A DNA stretch of 64,000 nt from positions 108,822,263 to 108,886,262 of the forward strand of contig CM054059.1 of assembly GCA_028641055.1 (NCBI GenBank), read 5' to 3'. Below, one piece after another: positions 37,568 to 50,939 of this stretch. Below the pieces are notes generated by a model. That model was not told the DNA's origin. It saw only the letters and a program-made list of their open reading frames with translations, and did no database searches. The number at the start of each line of letters is the position of its first letter. Within the stretch, counting starts at the first letter, position 1. The DNA is from Alopecurus myosuroides. Lineage: Eukaryota > Streptophyta > Magnoliopsida > Poales > Poaceae. The translations under genes were made by a program, and so were the position numbers.

Positions 37568-40500
37568 TGTAACATCCCAGTGTTTGGGAAGTTATAAGGA
37601 TCTAAATTTAATATGTGCATTTGCAAAGCATGCATCTAAAAGTACGGGAAATTTTGGCGCGAAAGTTTAAACAAACCAAAGTGACCAATGTTTCACTTGA
37701 CATGATGAAATAGGACTAGATCATCTGGTCAAGAGTACAATTGGAGTGATCTTTATAAGAAGTATCCTAAGAAAACAAATCATCTGGTTACACAAACCAT
37801 AATCGGTTGTGACCAACACTAAATCTCAGCAAGCCTAACCTCAAGTCTATAAGTGACTTGAGAGAAATCAACTAGGTATCTAGAACTCGAAGAGGGGTGA
37901 GTATCCAAATCACACAGTTGATGATCTTACTTCTGCAAGTTAGTCATGTACAACTGGATGATCTTATCAGTCCTGAAGGATGAACCTGAACGAGGAAACA
38001 AACCTTCTTAAACCAATGCTAAACCCTGGTCACTGTCTGTGATCTTTTCCAAAACCCTTGTCCACGTTTCTGCATAACCAAGGCTACAAGAGAAGCAAAC
38101 CAGGAAGGGGCCAAGATCAGAAGACATCAAATGAGGGGGGTGAAATCCCGGTGTTTGGTGTCATACAAGAATAATTTGAGTACAGGACCTGATAAATCTT
38201 GTAAGCAGATTATTTCTGAGGACATTAAACACTAGAGTTTCATTAGGTTAAGTTATATAAGAACAAATTGATAATTGACTCAAAATCAATATCCTAATGA
38301 GAGTGGCAACTAGTGATATGTTTGCAAATCATTAACCTTGAGTAATCATAGATTCATCGATTATCTGACTTGGGGTTTAGAGTTGAAGAGGGAAGGTGGA
38401 AGGATATCGACATGATCTTTTCCTAACTTAGGGTTTAGATTAGAAAAGTGGAGGTGGGTGAATTTGGGCATGACCCTAAGTGGTGAATCGTCGGGAGATA
38501 TGAATTCTTACTTTGAATGACATGGAATTGAATTTGAATTCAAACTAAATATTTAAAGTTATAGAAATAACAGTATAAGAAAATAAATGGGAGTCATTCA
38601 TTAATTCAAGTCTTTGTTGGATAGAATACAATTCAAGGAGATTATAAAACAAAAATAAAGACTTTATAAATTTAAAACAATAGTACGTTGTCTTTACAAA
38701 CATATTTACAATAAAAGGAAATTACAAAAGAATAAACTTTATTGATAATAAAATGATAATACAAAGTTATTATATAATTTAACAAATGGAAAATTACATG
38801 TTCTATTACAAGTAGACAATTACAAAAAGAAATTCCTAATCTAATCCTTGCAAATCTCCAAGTCTTCTATTAATCTTCTGATCCTGCAAAATAAACAAGA
38901 AGAAAACAAAGAAAAGTAAAAAGAAGGTTAGTGAGGATTAGTACTCTCAGCTAGGCAGTGAGGTGCACCGCTAATCGCATCATCGAGTTTAAGCTTAGAC
39001 AAGTTTAGTATCTGTTCAAATCAGAGAAAAAGCCTCGATATAATCTCATTGGCTAGTCATCAGGAAATACAAGTGTCAAGTCCAAAAATAAGTATAGCAC
39101 CAGTATAAGACCAAGTGCAAACCGAGCACATCTCCCAGGAAATATCCTAGGCAACGTAGACAAGCACACATCACACTCACCAGCACACTCTGGTGCTGTC
39201 AAGACCCCTGTTGTGGTATAAATACCACATCAGCCGCAAGGGAGAGGAGACCAAACTCACTTTCCCCTGTTCACAGCTCGAGTTGCACAGCTCCAGCAAG
39301 AACAACCACCAGGAAACCACAGCACCACAAATCAATTCATCCAACAAAGATCTGTGAGACCATAGATCCAGTAGGATAACAACAAGGCCAAGTCACAAGC
39401 TGGGGAAGCACACCTGGAGCAAGGCAAAGCAAGGCCAAGCCTGGAGCCAGAGGATCAAGGGAGCAGGAACTGCAGGGAGAAGGCCAACAAGCCAGCAACA
39501 CCACCCAGCAGTAGATCCACAAGATCAACACACCATCCCAGCATCAACACATAACAGGTTGATCTCTACACACAACTCAGCAAGAAATTGCTAAGCTATG
39601 CGCAGAGAGGGGTTGGGATTTATTTCCCTCAGTCTAGCATAGTGTTGCTATTCTAATCACATCACAGGGGTTTAAAAACAAGTATAATATATGTTCTTAT
39701 CTTAAGAAAAATGCCTCAGAACAACATCATGTTCCTAAGGGCAATTCCACAAGCATTAATCTGTTCTTATCAGATATATTAACCAAACGATCAATAGTGT
39801 AGTTGCTGGGCACCAGAAACATCAAAATTGGTACCTCAAACACAACTCACCAATTCAAATGTTCCTTGGAAACACAAGAGGGACATGGTGGCACATCCTC
39901 TGAACCCTAAGGTTCAGAGTAGCACCCACCAGTTGGCATATAGAGATGCCCAATAATTAACCCAACATCTTAGATTTGCAACTAGCTCAAGCATAGTATC
40001 TGTACTTATATAAAATTAGGGCCTCAGACTATTGCATCATTGGCTTGGGGCTAAGAGAACTAGTGCAAGTATCTGTTCTTAAATTATAAGTCTCAAAGAA
40101 GGAAAATGTGTAGTGCTCTGTTCTTATCATGTGATACAAAGAAATATCATACCCACTAACAAAGTTTTTTAGCAAAGGGGGCTTGAGTCAAATTACCAGC
40201 CAAAGTCACTGGATTATGCCACAACCACATACAGGGTGCTGGGCACCAGATCCAAGGATCTGATACCCCAGAACCAAGGGAATCATGACATAAAAACAAT
40301 AAGTTAGATGCAAGTGTTGAGGGCATATTCTCTGAATAAACATTCAGAGTAACACCTCTCAACCATTTAGCACACCCATAGAACACTAGGAATTATATAC
40401 TTGATAATAGGAATTGTTATCAAATAGCCAGTAACAAGAATCCATCACAGGGAGCAAACCTTAAGGGTATCAGTACACAGAAACAACATTGGGAGTAATC

Positions 40501-43500
40501 CCAAAATGATTTCCCACTAACAACATCATCTCCATCACCAGTATCATCTCACAGCACATAGCAACAGAGGGATTATCTAGGTGCACAATAAAAATCCCTC
40601 ATACATCACAGATCATGGCATGGATTTCATGTCTCATACATTAAGTAAATCATAAGGTAAAATCCAATGCTATCAATCAAGCATTAGATCACAGAGAGCA
40701 TCACAGAGAGCATCACAGGGAGGCACAGTATGAGCTAGCTCGATGGCTAGACTCCAGAGCATGGGGGAAAGGAAGAATCCGAGAGAGAGAGGTTGGAGAG
40801 CAGAGAGAGAGAAGAGAGGTACTTACAGGTGGTCACCATCGTGGTGACCACATCCGGATGGTGAGGGAAGCACGGCGGCGAGCCGCGGTTGCCTCCAGGA
40901 GGCCGTCCCGGCGACGTCGACTCGGCAACCAAGCCACAGAAGCAGCAGCAGCAGCACATCAACCTCCAGGAGCCTCCATGAGTCATATCGAGGAGCCAAA
41001 GTCACCGGAGAGGTGGAGGAGCACCCCGGGTACCGAAACCTAGGGATAGGGTTCGAGGTTGCCACGGGGGCCACACAGGGAGAAACTCAGATCGAGGAGG
41101 GAGGCGTAGTAGAGGGCAGGGAGGAGAAGCAGCGGCGCTAGGTCACGGTGGAGGAGATGGACGGCTGGGGCGGAGAAATCGCCGGAGAGGGAGGAGGCGA
41201 TGGAGTCGCCTCTGCGTCGCCTCACACAGAGGGAGGAGAAGGAGTAAACGGGGGGGGCTCGGGGGTGTGCGCCTGGTCTGGTCGGGCCGGACCAGACCAG
41301 TGGGTTAGGCCCAACCCTAACCCGAGGGACCACCTGTCAGCCCTAGGGGCAGATAGGTGATCACCCTAAAATTTCAATAAAAGAGTTATAAAATAATACC
41401 TACAATTATTCAAATTTCAAATTAATTTGAATTTAAATACTTATCAAATCAGTACAAGTTTTTGTATATAAACTATTAAACATAATAACACCATAATATT
41501 TATAGTCTTAAAATTGATTATTTTGGAATAGTAATTTATAATAAAAACTTGTTTAGAATAAGAAAAACAACTAAGATTCCTTCCAAATTTCTATAGTTAG
41601 TCATTTCAAAACATTCCATAATCTATGTTTTCTGAGAAACCAATAAGTACTTAAATAATTAAATAAAATAAAGAAGTAATAGTAGTAGTAATAATAATAA
41701 CCATTAACTCTGAAAATAATAAATAATTCATAAAATTAGAAAAATACAAGTTATAAACCAAAATGTTCCAAATGACTTAAGCAACTCATCTATGATGTTT
41801 TCAAAGCCATTTGACTAAGTTTTCATGTTTTCAATAGTTGCCTAGTCATTTAATTCATTTAAAATCAATAAAATTAATAATTGTGCAAATCCTTTCATAA
41901 GCATTAAATGAAATATCAAATTAAAAAGAAAAACATTTCCAATTAAAATATGTTAAACATAAAACATTTTCTTCAACTTATAGAACTGTTTTAAAGGGTA
42001 TAATGGAATTCTGTAATATTCCATTATAACCATAAACAACTATCACAAACATGATTTTCCTTATTAATAAAACCCATGTTTTCGTACCTACTAAACCTAT
42101 CATCACTAGTCACTAACAAGTTGTGTGATGATAGAGTAGTTTTATTAGCTCATCGTTCTCAACTAAACTCATTATCATTATCTCTACACTTTCGAACATA
42201 AAATAAAATGTGTCTGTTATCTATTCAATAGTTATTTTCCATGTGTTGTTGTTTTGTTATGTAATCAAGTAATAAACACTTTTACCTAAACAAGATAACA
42301 ATTGTTTGCTAAATAAAGGTGAAACACATGTAAGTCTAAAAGAAGTAACAACCACATCACCACAAGTAATGAAACAATTCACCTAAAAATCATAAGATTA
42401 AGTTATCATATCAAACATAACTTACACTTGTAAGCTGGGGTATCTTCTAGGGTATTTCACGATTGCATCTCATTATTATGCATGTATCATGCTGCCAGTG
42501 TTTCTGTAGTCCTTACCGGGACTACTTTGCTATCTTTCAGACGTCAGGATGTTCTACGTGACCCTTGACCCCGAAGACATGGAATATTATGGTCATCTAA
42601 ATCTCAGGCAAGTTCATCATTTGCTCATATCCTTTGCAGTATCTCATAACAAACTATTTGCAAAAACCCTATCGTATTACCACCTGTTCTCAAAAGAATG
42701 CATGATCCTATTTTTATAATAATATGACTAATTGAATGACTACCCGAGTGGTAGTGTTCTGTGTGGTGGGCGGATGGAACCATGGTAAGATGAATAGGTC
42801 AAAGGAAGGTTCCATCTGCATGGGAACGTATTACCTAGGAATTAACAACAACTGCCGTCAGGACTCTTGCGCCGTAAATTCGCGTTGACCATGGATCTTT
42901 TGTGGGGGGAGTAAGTCAGCCGTGATACTTTTCTCGTTCGCATGTCAACGGAGTGCCAGAGACGTACGCTGTAGGTCTTGCGAGACTACATGCACATGGG
43001 TGGGAGCCCTTACGTCCCACGGACTCTGGGGTCTATGAGTGTCTGCCAGGGGCGCGTAGATCTCCATCGTGAGGGGTGGAATCAGGCGTTCAACCTGCTG
43101 GCAGAAATGGGTGGGCATGCGTTATGCGGAGAAGCACGGTTTGGCTTGGACCAACAACCGGGCCCCACACCTAAGTGGGTGTGGACAGGAACGATCGCCT
43201 GGTTGTGCAACATGGTCTTGGTCGTCCATGGGTAAAGTAACGCACCTCTGCAGAGTGTAAAAGGATGTGACATGTTACCCCTTGTTCCGGGAAGGAGCTG
43301 CGAACGCCGGAGGAAAGGCAACTCCATGAAAGTTCTAATCCTGTGAAGATCTGGCGGGCATAGTTTTCAGAAGTAAAAGCAATCTCTTGAAGAAAGATTT
43401 ACAAAAACCTTGCATTAGCTTATGACTCTTTTTAGTCTAAAGCTGTAGTTAGTGCATCAAACTACCCACTATATATCATGAGCTTGCTGAGTAACGCTCG

Positions 43501-43940
43501 TTACTCATTCGTTCCCGTTTGATCCCCTGCTTAGAGTTGAAGCCTGATGGGAGTCGTCATCGTAAAGCATCGTCATCAACAACGATGAAAGAGGAGAAGC
43601 TATCAAGGTGTAGGTGGATTCCATTCTTGGAGTTAGCAGATCAAGCCATAGATTAGGGCTGACATCAGCCTTAGTAGATTAGTTCTGAGCTAGAGTTCTT
43701 CTCCGGCTTGGAGCTTCGATTGCTTCTTCTGATGTTTCAATTGCAGGAGATCTTGTTGATTCATCAAGTAGAATCTCATGATTTTGTAATGAAGTTTGTA
43801 TCCTATAGCTCTTTTGCTTGGACCCGCTGTGTTTCTGTTGTACCACTCTGAGAGATGTAATATTCACGGATAAGTCCTTCTGTGAGTATTATGTCACCGA
43901 CTTGCGCACTACACATGGAGTGGTGTGCTGGGTCACCACA
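37568..43940 (+). repeat. 3' LTR of element B
   Basis: Second copy of the giant LTR. It is 18 bp shorter net, with small indels (for example a missing short repeat near 39300, near 40108, and a shorter GA run near 40780) and scattered substitutions against the 5' copy. Confidence 0.93.
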
Positions 43941-45762
43941 GAGTGGTTCCAGAGCAGCCGCCGGTAAAGGGTCGTTCTCTTCAAGAGGCTATTCTGAGAA
44001 GGAGAAAGAAAAGGAGTTAGACATGGTTTTGAAAATTTGGCCCGAGAAGACGGCAACTCGGTTGAGTACCCGTCTACTCAGCCCGAATCTCGGGGACTGG
44101 ATGGTGGTTAAGGAGAAAGAGAAGAGTAAAAGAAGAAGGAAAGCGCAACTCGGAACAGGCAAACACAACTTACAGCATAGGTTTGCTCGAGGTCTTCTGC
44201 AGCTTTGCGGTGGACGAACAGTTTCGCGGCCAGCGTGCTAGTGGCGGACGAGATAGTCATGGGATTGTAGCCAATGTCCGCCTTGTTCCAGTCGGTGCGC
44301 CAATGGTCCAGCGAGCCCAAGGTCATGCCATCCCAGGTCGGGTTGCCAAGGAAATCGCTCTCCCACACCGCGTCGATGAAGCCCGCCCGGTCGATTATCT
44401 GCTCGATCCCTGTGGACTGCACCTCAGTCTCTTGGGCCTCGCGCGAGAAGATCGAGAGGGCCTTCTTCTTCTTTTCCGAGAACTTGGCATCCACAGCTGG
44501 GGCCTGCTTGCCCTTTGTAAGCGCGGCCTTCTTCTCGCCCGCGATCAGTTTGATGCCATACTGTTGGGCCGTCCGCACCATGTAGGGCAGGTAGCCAGGC
44601 GGATCCTGAGCGCTTGATCCTGCGCCTACGCCAGCGGAACTGCCGGAAGCACCTGCGCCAGCAGAACTGCCAGGAGCGCCAATGGTGAGCTGCCCGGCTT
44701 TTGCGGCACGCTTCGCGGGTAGTTTAGGCGGCGGCATCTTGGCAGAATCCAGCGCAGCGTTGCGCGGCGGGTTCTTGCGAACTGCGGCATCAGGCTGAGT
44801 AGCCTGCTTCTCGGCAGCATCCACCTTCTTGATGTTCTGCTTGGCTGGAGGGCTTGTTGCGGTCTTCTCGGTGTTCTGTTTGGCTGGAGGGTTTGCCAGG
44901 GTCTTGGTCTTCTTCGCTGGAGGGCTGGAGGCGGTAGGTGGAGCAGCCTGCTGAGTAGGCGGCACAGGGGGCCGGCTACCCGGCGCAGCGTCTGGCTGCG
45001 CTTGGCTCTGCGGGTCCTGCTCCACCGCAATCGTCTCAGCCCGCTGCTCGGCAGCGGGATCTGGTCGTGCATCTTCTTGTACTTCTACCCGCGGCTGGGC
45101 CGCGGGATCATCTTGGACGGCAGCCTCTGCTTCCGGCTGCTCCTGGTTCTCCTCACGCTGCTCAAGGGAAGCACGGTCTTGGTACTCGGGGTCTTGGTCG
45201 GCTTTCTCCCCAGCTGAGGCAGCTGGAGGAGAAGGCGGGGTCTCATCTTGAGCAGCATCCTGCGCATCTTGTTCTACGCGGTCCTGCTGCTCTGTGTCCA
45301 TATCTTGGGCACCAGCGCCCGTGTCCTGGGCATTGGTGCCTTCTTCTTCTTCCTTCGCAGGAGAGGACTCACGAGTCCTATCCCGTGCGGCTGGCTCCTC
45401 CTCGTCCTCATCAAGATCGATGAGCGACTCGGGGTTGACGGGTGTTTTCTTCTTGGACTTGGCGGGGGCAGCAGCAGCATCAGCGTCCAAGGGAGCGCTG
45501 AAGAGAAAAAGAAGTTCAGAAAAGGGGAGGAAAAGAAGAACACCAGGAAGCATTGGCAAGATGTAAACCAGAGGGAAACTGCTTACCCTTTGCGGGAAGG
45601 AGGTAGCCTTCGGCCTGAGACCTGCTTCTTCCTCTTCTCGGTTTTCGGCTTCTTGGCGGGGGGCTCTTGAGCACCGCTACCCGTCCTCTTACGAGTGGTA
45701 GGAGCGGCCACCGCAACCGGATTGACGTCAAGGACGTCCTCGTCGTCCTCATCAGCATCAGC
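43941..45762 (-). pseudogene. Antisense gene of A, exons 3b, 4 and 5a (acidic/proline-rich middle part)
   Basis: Inferred exons on the minus strand: 3b 45762-45587, 4 45497-44174, 5a 43993-43941. Splice sites are GT-AG, and the 442-codon exon 4 is fully open. It codes for an acidic then Pro/Ala/Gln-rich linker, a Lys-rich segment resembling nuclear localisation signals (KKPKTEKRKK in exon 3), and a conserved-looking tail (IDRAGFIDAVWESDFLGNPTWDG). CACTA cuts exon 3 at 45766 and element B cuts exon 5 at 43941. No enzyme domain is seen. The role is unknown; nuclear location is only inferred. Confidence 0.7.
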
Positions 45763-45765
45763 ATC

Positions 45766-45796
45766 CACTACAAGAAATATGTTGATACATGACCCT
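45766..45796 (+). repeat. Left terminal inverted repeat of CACTA
   Basis: It starts CACTACAAGAAATATGTTGA and pairs with 62057-62027 except one position (A versus G at base 24). TNP2-type transposases cut at these ends. Confidence 0.96.
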
Positions 45797-45993
45797 TTTT
45801 TATTGACCATGGATGAATTTGTCATAGATCCATGACCATGTTTAATCTGTTGGTCATGACATGTTTGGGAGGGACTAAACACATGACTTTTTTGCCAAAA
45901 AAGTCATGATTTTCTTTAACAAGATGGTCATAGGACATGATACCTGGTGTATGACCTTTTTTTTGCTTATCTAAGACCAAATTAATTGGTCAT
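45789..45993. repeat. Left subterminal GGTCAT motif cluster
   Basis: GGTCAT or its complement ATGACC, and close variants (GTCAT, TGACC), occur at least seven times in both orientations. Similar clusters bind TNPA in En/Spm; binding here is inference. Confidence 0.7.
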
Positions 45994-46269
45994 GCGTTTG
46001 TTGGCTGTGATGATTTGTATTACTTGGCAGCCACCTCAGCAGGTGGGACGCACTGACTTGTGGGGCCCACTGACACGTGGCTGTACCGATTTTGTGCTTC
46101 GTCTGACAAGTGGGCCATGGTCTCATGTTTTTTTTCTCACTTGGCTGTATTGCTATTACACAAGTGTGGCACACCAGCGCACAGCCCAGCCCACGCGCAC
46201 AGCCCACGCACACAGCCCACGCGCACAGAGAAGCCCAGCCCACACTCAGGTTTAATTCAGCAAAAATAA

Positions 46270-46340
46270 GCGCTCGCGGGGACTCGAACCCCGACCGCGC
46301 TGCTTGCTCCGCTTGCACGTTGCCATTGAGATGTAGTCGC
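46270..46340 (-). repeat. tRNA-like sequence in CACTA left arm
   Basis: On the minus strand a perfect B box (GGTTCGAGTCC, 46290-46280) sits in a 71-nt tRNA-sized unit. The three outer acceptor pairs match (GCG/CGC), and TTTTT follows downstream (46266-46262). The A box is weak. It is probably a degenerate tRNA-derived sequence. Confidence 0.5.
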
Positions 46341-46489
46341 TGTTTTGTTATATATCCAGAGACGCATACTTTTATTCTCATCTTATCTGAATTCGGATCG
46401 AGTAAACGAGCGAGTTAAGTTGTCTGAATCTTAGATCGTGGAAACTTGTCTGAATCTTAGATCGAGAGGCGTGCGCGAGGCGTGCGAGG

Positions 46490-46725
46490 AGGCGTGCGAG
46501 GCCACCGGCGGTGGGGGAGGCGTGCGCGAGGCAACCGGTGGGGGAGGCTACCGGCGGCGGAGGCGGGGGAGGCTACCGGCGGCGGAGGCGGGGGAGGCTA
46601 CCGGCGGCGACGCCGGAGCGCCTCGGTGCTTACAGGCGGGGGCGGAGGCGGGGGAGGCTACCGTCAGCGACGCCGGAGCGCCTCGGTGCTTACAGGCGGA
46701 GGCGGAGGCGGCCGGCAAAGGCGGG
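46490..46725 (+). repeat. GC-rich minisatellite in the TNP2 leader
   Basis: Repeats of GGCGGCGGAGGCGGGGGAGGCTACC, and a longer duplicated block ending CGCCTCGGTGCTTACAGGCGG, lie upstream of a splice donor at about 46823. Glycine-rich reading frames here are repeat artefacts. Confidence 0.75.
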
Positions 46726-46823
46726 GAAGGAGCTGCCCTGGTGCCTCGCCCTGCTGGTGGCCTCTCTCTATGCCCTGCTGGTGGCCTCCTCTCTCTGGTT
46801 CTGCTCATGCTCGAAGAACGGCA

Positions 46824-47193
46824 GGGTATGCACCCTCTCCTCTCTCTGGTCTTGATCCTCTGCTCTTTCTCTCTTGATCTCTCTGTTCTAGCTAGAGCCC
46901 CCACCTGCACCTGCTACACTGCTTGAATATTAGGAAATTTAAATGTAATAAGAAGCATAGATGAAAGTAATTTAGTGTAATTAAGTAATTAGAGATTTAT
47001 GGCATAGCTAGGTTTTTTGTTCTTGAGTAATTGATTTAAGTTACATGCTTCTGTTACTGAAGAAAATGTTATTGATGTGTTAACTGAAGAATTAAGCAAC
47101 AAATTTGCATGCTTCTGTTACTGCTATATTTTGTAGTGATGCATTATAATTTGGTAGAATAAAGTAACTTATTAGTTTTGTGGTCTTTGGCAG
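46824..47193 (+). other. Probable 5' UTR intron of TNP2 gene
   Basis: A donor (CGGCAG|GGTATGC area at about 46823) and the acceptor TTTGGCAG directly before ATG 47194 bracket an AT-rich stretch. This places the start codon at the first base of the next exon. Confidence 0.5.
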
Positions 47194-50100
47194 ATGGACA
47201 GAAGTTGGATTATAAAAGGGGTTAGAAAGCTTTCCACTGAACATATCAAGGGAGTGGAAGATTTCATGCAATTTGTCCGCGCAAGATTTGGCAACGATGC
47301 TGCCATTCTTTGTCCATGTTGTCGATGCTTGAACCGTAAAGAACAGACCCAAGGTATAGTGGAAGATCATCTGCTTCTTAATGGGATGGCCAGCACATAT
47401 GATAGGTGGGTCCACCATGGAGAAACTTTTCTTCAAGAACCTCAACATGGTGAAGATGTTGAAGAGCCACACCATGGTGGTGATGATGACTTTGAGTTTA
47501 TGGAAAATGTTTTGGAAGATGATGATGGTTTGGACAAAGAGGATGGATATGAAGATGATAGGATTCCTGACTTATTGAGGGATCTGTACAATTCTGAAGA
47601 CCATGTTGATGGACAGAAGTCACTATTTGCCGAGGTATTAGAGGAGGCTAAGCGTGTAGCTGTTGCAGGGGGGAAATTTTCAAGATTTACCTTCGCCGTG
47701 AAGTTACTCCACGTCAAGTCTTACTACCGGATTAGCAATGCTGCATTCAACGCAATACTGAATCTTTTGACCTTGCAATTCCCTAATAGTGGTGTTCCCA
47801 AGAATTATGATGAAGCCTTGAGCATAATCCGCAAGTTGGGTCTAGGTTATGTTTCAATACATGTCTGCCCAAATAATTGTATCTTGTTTCGGAAGGATTA
47901 TGCCCTGTGTGACAGCTGCCCCAAATGCAATGCCCCAAGGTGGAAAGATGCCGATGGGAAAAGATCGATACCGCAGAAGGTTTTGAGGCACTTTCCTTTG
48001 AAAGCAAGGCTGAAGCGGATGTTTCTCTCGGAGAAATCATCAGATGATGTACAATGGCACAAGCTCAAGCGGCAGCCTGTGGAAGATGAGTTGAGCCATC
48101 CAGCGGACGGAGAAGCATGGAAAGATTTTGACGAGAAATATCCAAAGTTTGCAGAAGACCCAAGGAACATAAGACTCGGCCTTGCCACAGATGGCTTTAA
48201 TCCGTTCGGAAACCAGAGCACGTCATATAGCATGTGGCCAGTTTTTGTGGTGCCCTACAACATGCCCCCATGGGCATGCATGGATCAGTCCAACTTTATG
48301 ATGGCGTTGCTTATACCGGGTCCAGAGTCTCCAGGAAAGGATTTCGATGTCTTTATGGAGCCTCTCGTAGAAGAATTGCTCGATCTTTGGAATGGTGTAC
48401 CTAATACTTACGATGCCTTGACACCTGACAAGAAGTTCACTCTGCGTGCTGCAGTCATATGGTGCATCCATGATTTTCCAGCACTGCACACTTTGTCGGG
48501 AAGGATCACGGCGGGTTATCAGGCATGTGTGCGTTGTGACAAAAACCCTTGCTCGATGAAGATAAGGAACAAGATTTGCTTCATTAGGCATCGCCGTTTT
48601 CTTCCTCGAAACCATCGTTGGCGAAAAAGTACAGAGTTTAATGGTGAGACTGAAACCCGTGACCAGCCGGCAGAATTCAGTAAAGAAGAGCTGAAGCAGC
48701 AACTTGAAAAGGTCAAAGATGTCAGACCGGGAAAGCTTGTGAAGAAAAGAAAGCGTGAGGAAGGTCAATGTTGGGACCGAAGGTCCTGTTTGTGGGACTT
48801 GGAATACTGGCCTGATCTCAAATTGAGGAATAATCTCGATGTAATGCACATCGAGAAAAATATATGTGATAATCTGCTTGGCACATTCCTCAACATTGAA
48901 GGAAAGACAAAGGACACTTTGAACTCCAGGCTTGATCTTGAAGACATGGGCATAAGGGAAGAGTTGCATCTAAGGCCTAAAGGCAAAGATTCATTTGAAA
49001 TGCCACCAGCATGGTATACAATGAGTAAAGAAGAAAAACGTGCATTCTGTGAGTTCATCAGAGCCGTGAGATTTCCCGATGGTTATGCTGCTAACCTAGC
49101 AAAGTGTGTTTCCCCCGATGGATGCAAGCTCCATGGGCTGAAAACTCATGATTGTCACATCCTTCTCCAAAGGATTTTGCCAGCCGCCCTCCGAGGAATC
49201 ATGCATCATGATATATATGAAGCAGTTGCTGAGCTGGGAAATTTCTTCAGAGAATTGTGCTGCAAAACAGTAAAGCTATCTGTGCTGAAAAGACTTGAAA
49301 AGGAAATCCCAATAATTCTTTGCAAGCTTGAGAAGATCTTCCCTCCAGCCTTCTTCACCGTGATGGTCCATTTGACCGTGCATTTACCAAAAGAAGCAAT
49401 GCTTAGAGGCCCCGTGCAATATGGTTGGATGTTCCCAGTCGAAAGAAGGCTGCTTACTTGTAAGCGTTCTGTGCGAAACACGGCGAGGCCTGAAGGTTCG
49501 ATTGCTGAAGCCTATGTCGTCGATGAGTGCTTGACATTTTGTTCAAGGTACTTTGATGATGTGGAAACGAGATGGAATCGCCCAAGCAGAAATAGTGAGA
49601 GGGATGATTCGCACATTGGTGATGTGTCAGTTTTCAATCATGGTGTGAAATTTATTGGAGGGTCAAAGTACTTGGAGGTTGATGATGAATTTGACAAGAT
49701 GGTGTGGTTTGTGCTCAGCAGTTGCGCTGAGGTGCAACCATATATAGAGTAAGTTATATTTTGTGCACTCGTTATATTTTCTCCATGGGTTGGAAGGAAC
49801 CCAACTTTTATCACCCACCAGATGTTTTAACTCACTACTCTTTCCTTGGGTTTGCAGGATTTTCAAGGAAGAGTTGAATAAGCAAGAAAGCCGCATCCCT
49901 GTTGATAAAAGGCTTGCCAAGGGATTTGCTAAATGGTTTAAGAATAATGTGAGATATTTAGCCATGGAATCCATTATGACACAATCTTCTTTTTGTGTGT
50001 TATTCACCCTGATTTATTTTGTGCAGATTGGCAAGATGCATGATGAGAAGAAGGTCAGTGATGATCTATTTGCTTTGGCATGCGAGCCGGATAAGCGAGT

Positions 50101-50821
50101 AAGAGTGTATTCAGCATGTATCGTTGACGGTGTCCGGTACCACACTCTTGACCGCGAGAAAAACAGAAAGACACAGAATAGTGGAATAGTCACCGAGGGA
50201 GATCGCGATGGTGAGCCTTTTGACTTCTATGGTCAGCTCAGAAGCATCATTCATTTGAAGTACAACTCCAGCGGAGGCATGGACCGTTCAGTTGTCTTAT
50301 TTCGGTGTGACTGGTTCGATCTTGGTGTCAAGAGGAACGCCGGATTGAGAGATGATGGACACTTCAGAAGCATCAACACTGCAAAGTTTTGGTTTAAGAA
50401 TGATCCTTTTATTCTGACAACTCAAGCAACAAAGGTTTTCTATGTGCCAGACACGTATTTGCAGGGAAGTTGGCAAGTTGTGCAAAAGTTCCAGCATAGA
50501 CACTTGTGGAGTATTAAGGAAACTGAAATGGAAAAGGGTCCAGGTGGTGGTGGCCTAACATATCAGGATGATAATTGTACAGAAGTTCCGGTGCAGACAC
50601 GTGAAGCCAATGTCCAAACCAGAGTGCAAATGGACCGGCAAGAACCTGTTCTTGTAGATGCTTCAGTTGTAGAAGGCATTAAGAAAAAAAGAAAGGTTGT
50701 TGTCAATGAACATGAAAGCGAGGATGAAGGAGATGATACTATGTTGCAGTATGCTAGTGATGATGGGGAAAATAGGACTGGGCATAGAATTCCTGGTTTT
50801 GGCATCGATGACGATGAGTAG
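47194..50821 (+). CDS. CACTA transposase, TNP2 type
   Basis: Exons 47194-49748, 49858-49948 and 50027-50821 join in frame to 1,146 aa without a stop. Both introns are GT-AG; the second is 78 bp and also open in frame. Domains in order: transposase-associated N-terminus (about 1-75, DRSWI and a CPCCRC cysteine cluster), Transposase_21 core (about 290-560, with TDGFNPFG, MPPWACM and HDFPALHTLSGR), a DUF4218-like segment (about 660-790, MFPVERRL), and a DUF4216-like segment (about 985-1065, LFRCDWFDLG). TNP2-type enzymes cut and join CACTA ends. The start follows an acceptor site. The C-terminus is acidic with a KKKRK motif. Confidence 0.93.
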
Positions 50822-50939
50822 CATATGGTAATGAAGGTAAAAATTATAACTATGCTTCTGTAAGTTAGATAGTACTAACCTACTGGAATTTCATTGATGT
50901 TAGATAGTACTAACCTTTTTTGAATTGTATTGCAGCCTG

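Larger units (their letters stand above)
29337..43940 (+). mobile_element. Non-autonomous LTR element B with giant LTRs (14,604 bp)
   Basis: LTRs lie at 29337-35727 (6,391 bp) and 37568-43940 (6,373 bp), around only 1,840 bp of internal sequence. Perfect target duplications GAGTG lie at 29332-29336 and 43941-43945. The primer site at 35730 and polypurine tract at about 37554-37567 give plus orientation. No protein domain was found anywhere, so it fits the LARD (large retrotransposon derivative) type, with unusually long LTRs. It interrupts antisense exon 5 of A. LTR copies differ at roughly 1% of sites in the part I compared, plus small indels. Confidence 0.95.

Noticed and set aside
46438..46926. 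Glycine-rich protein frames
   Set aside because: They are translations of a GC minisatellite in the probable 5' UTR of TNP2, open in several frames at once.
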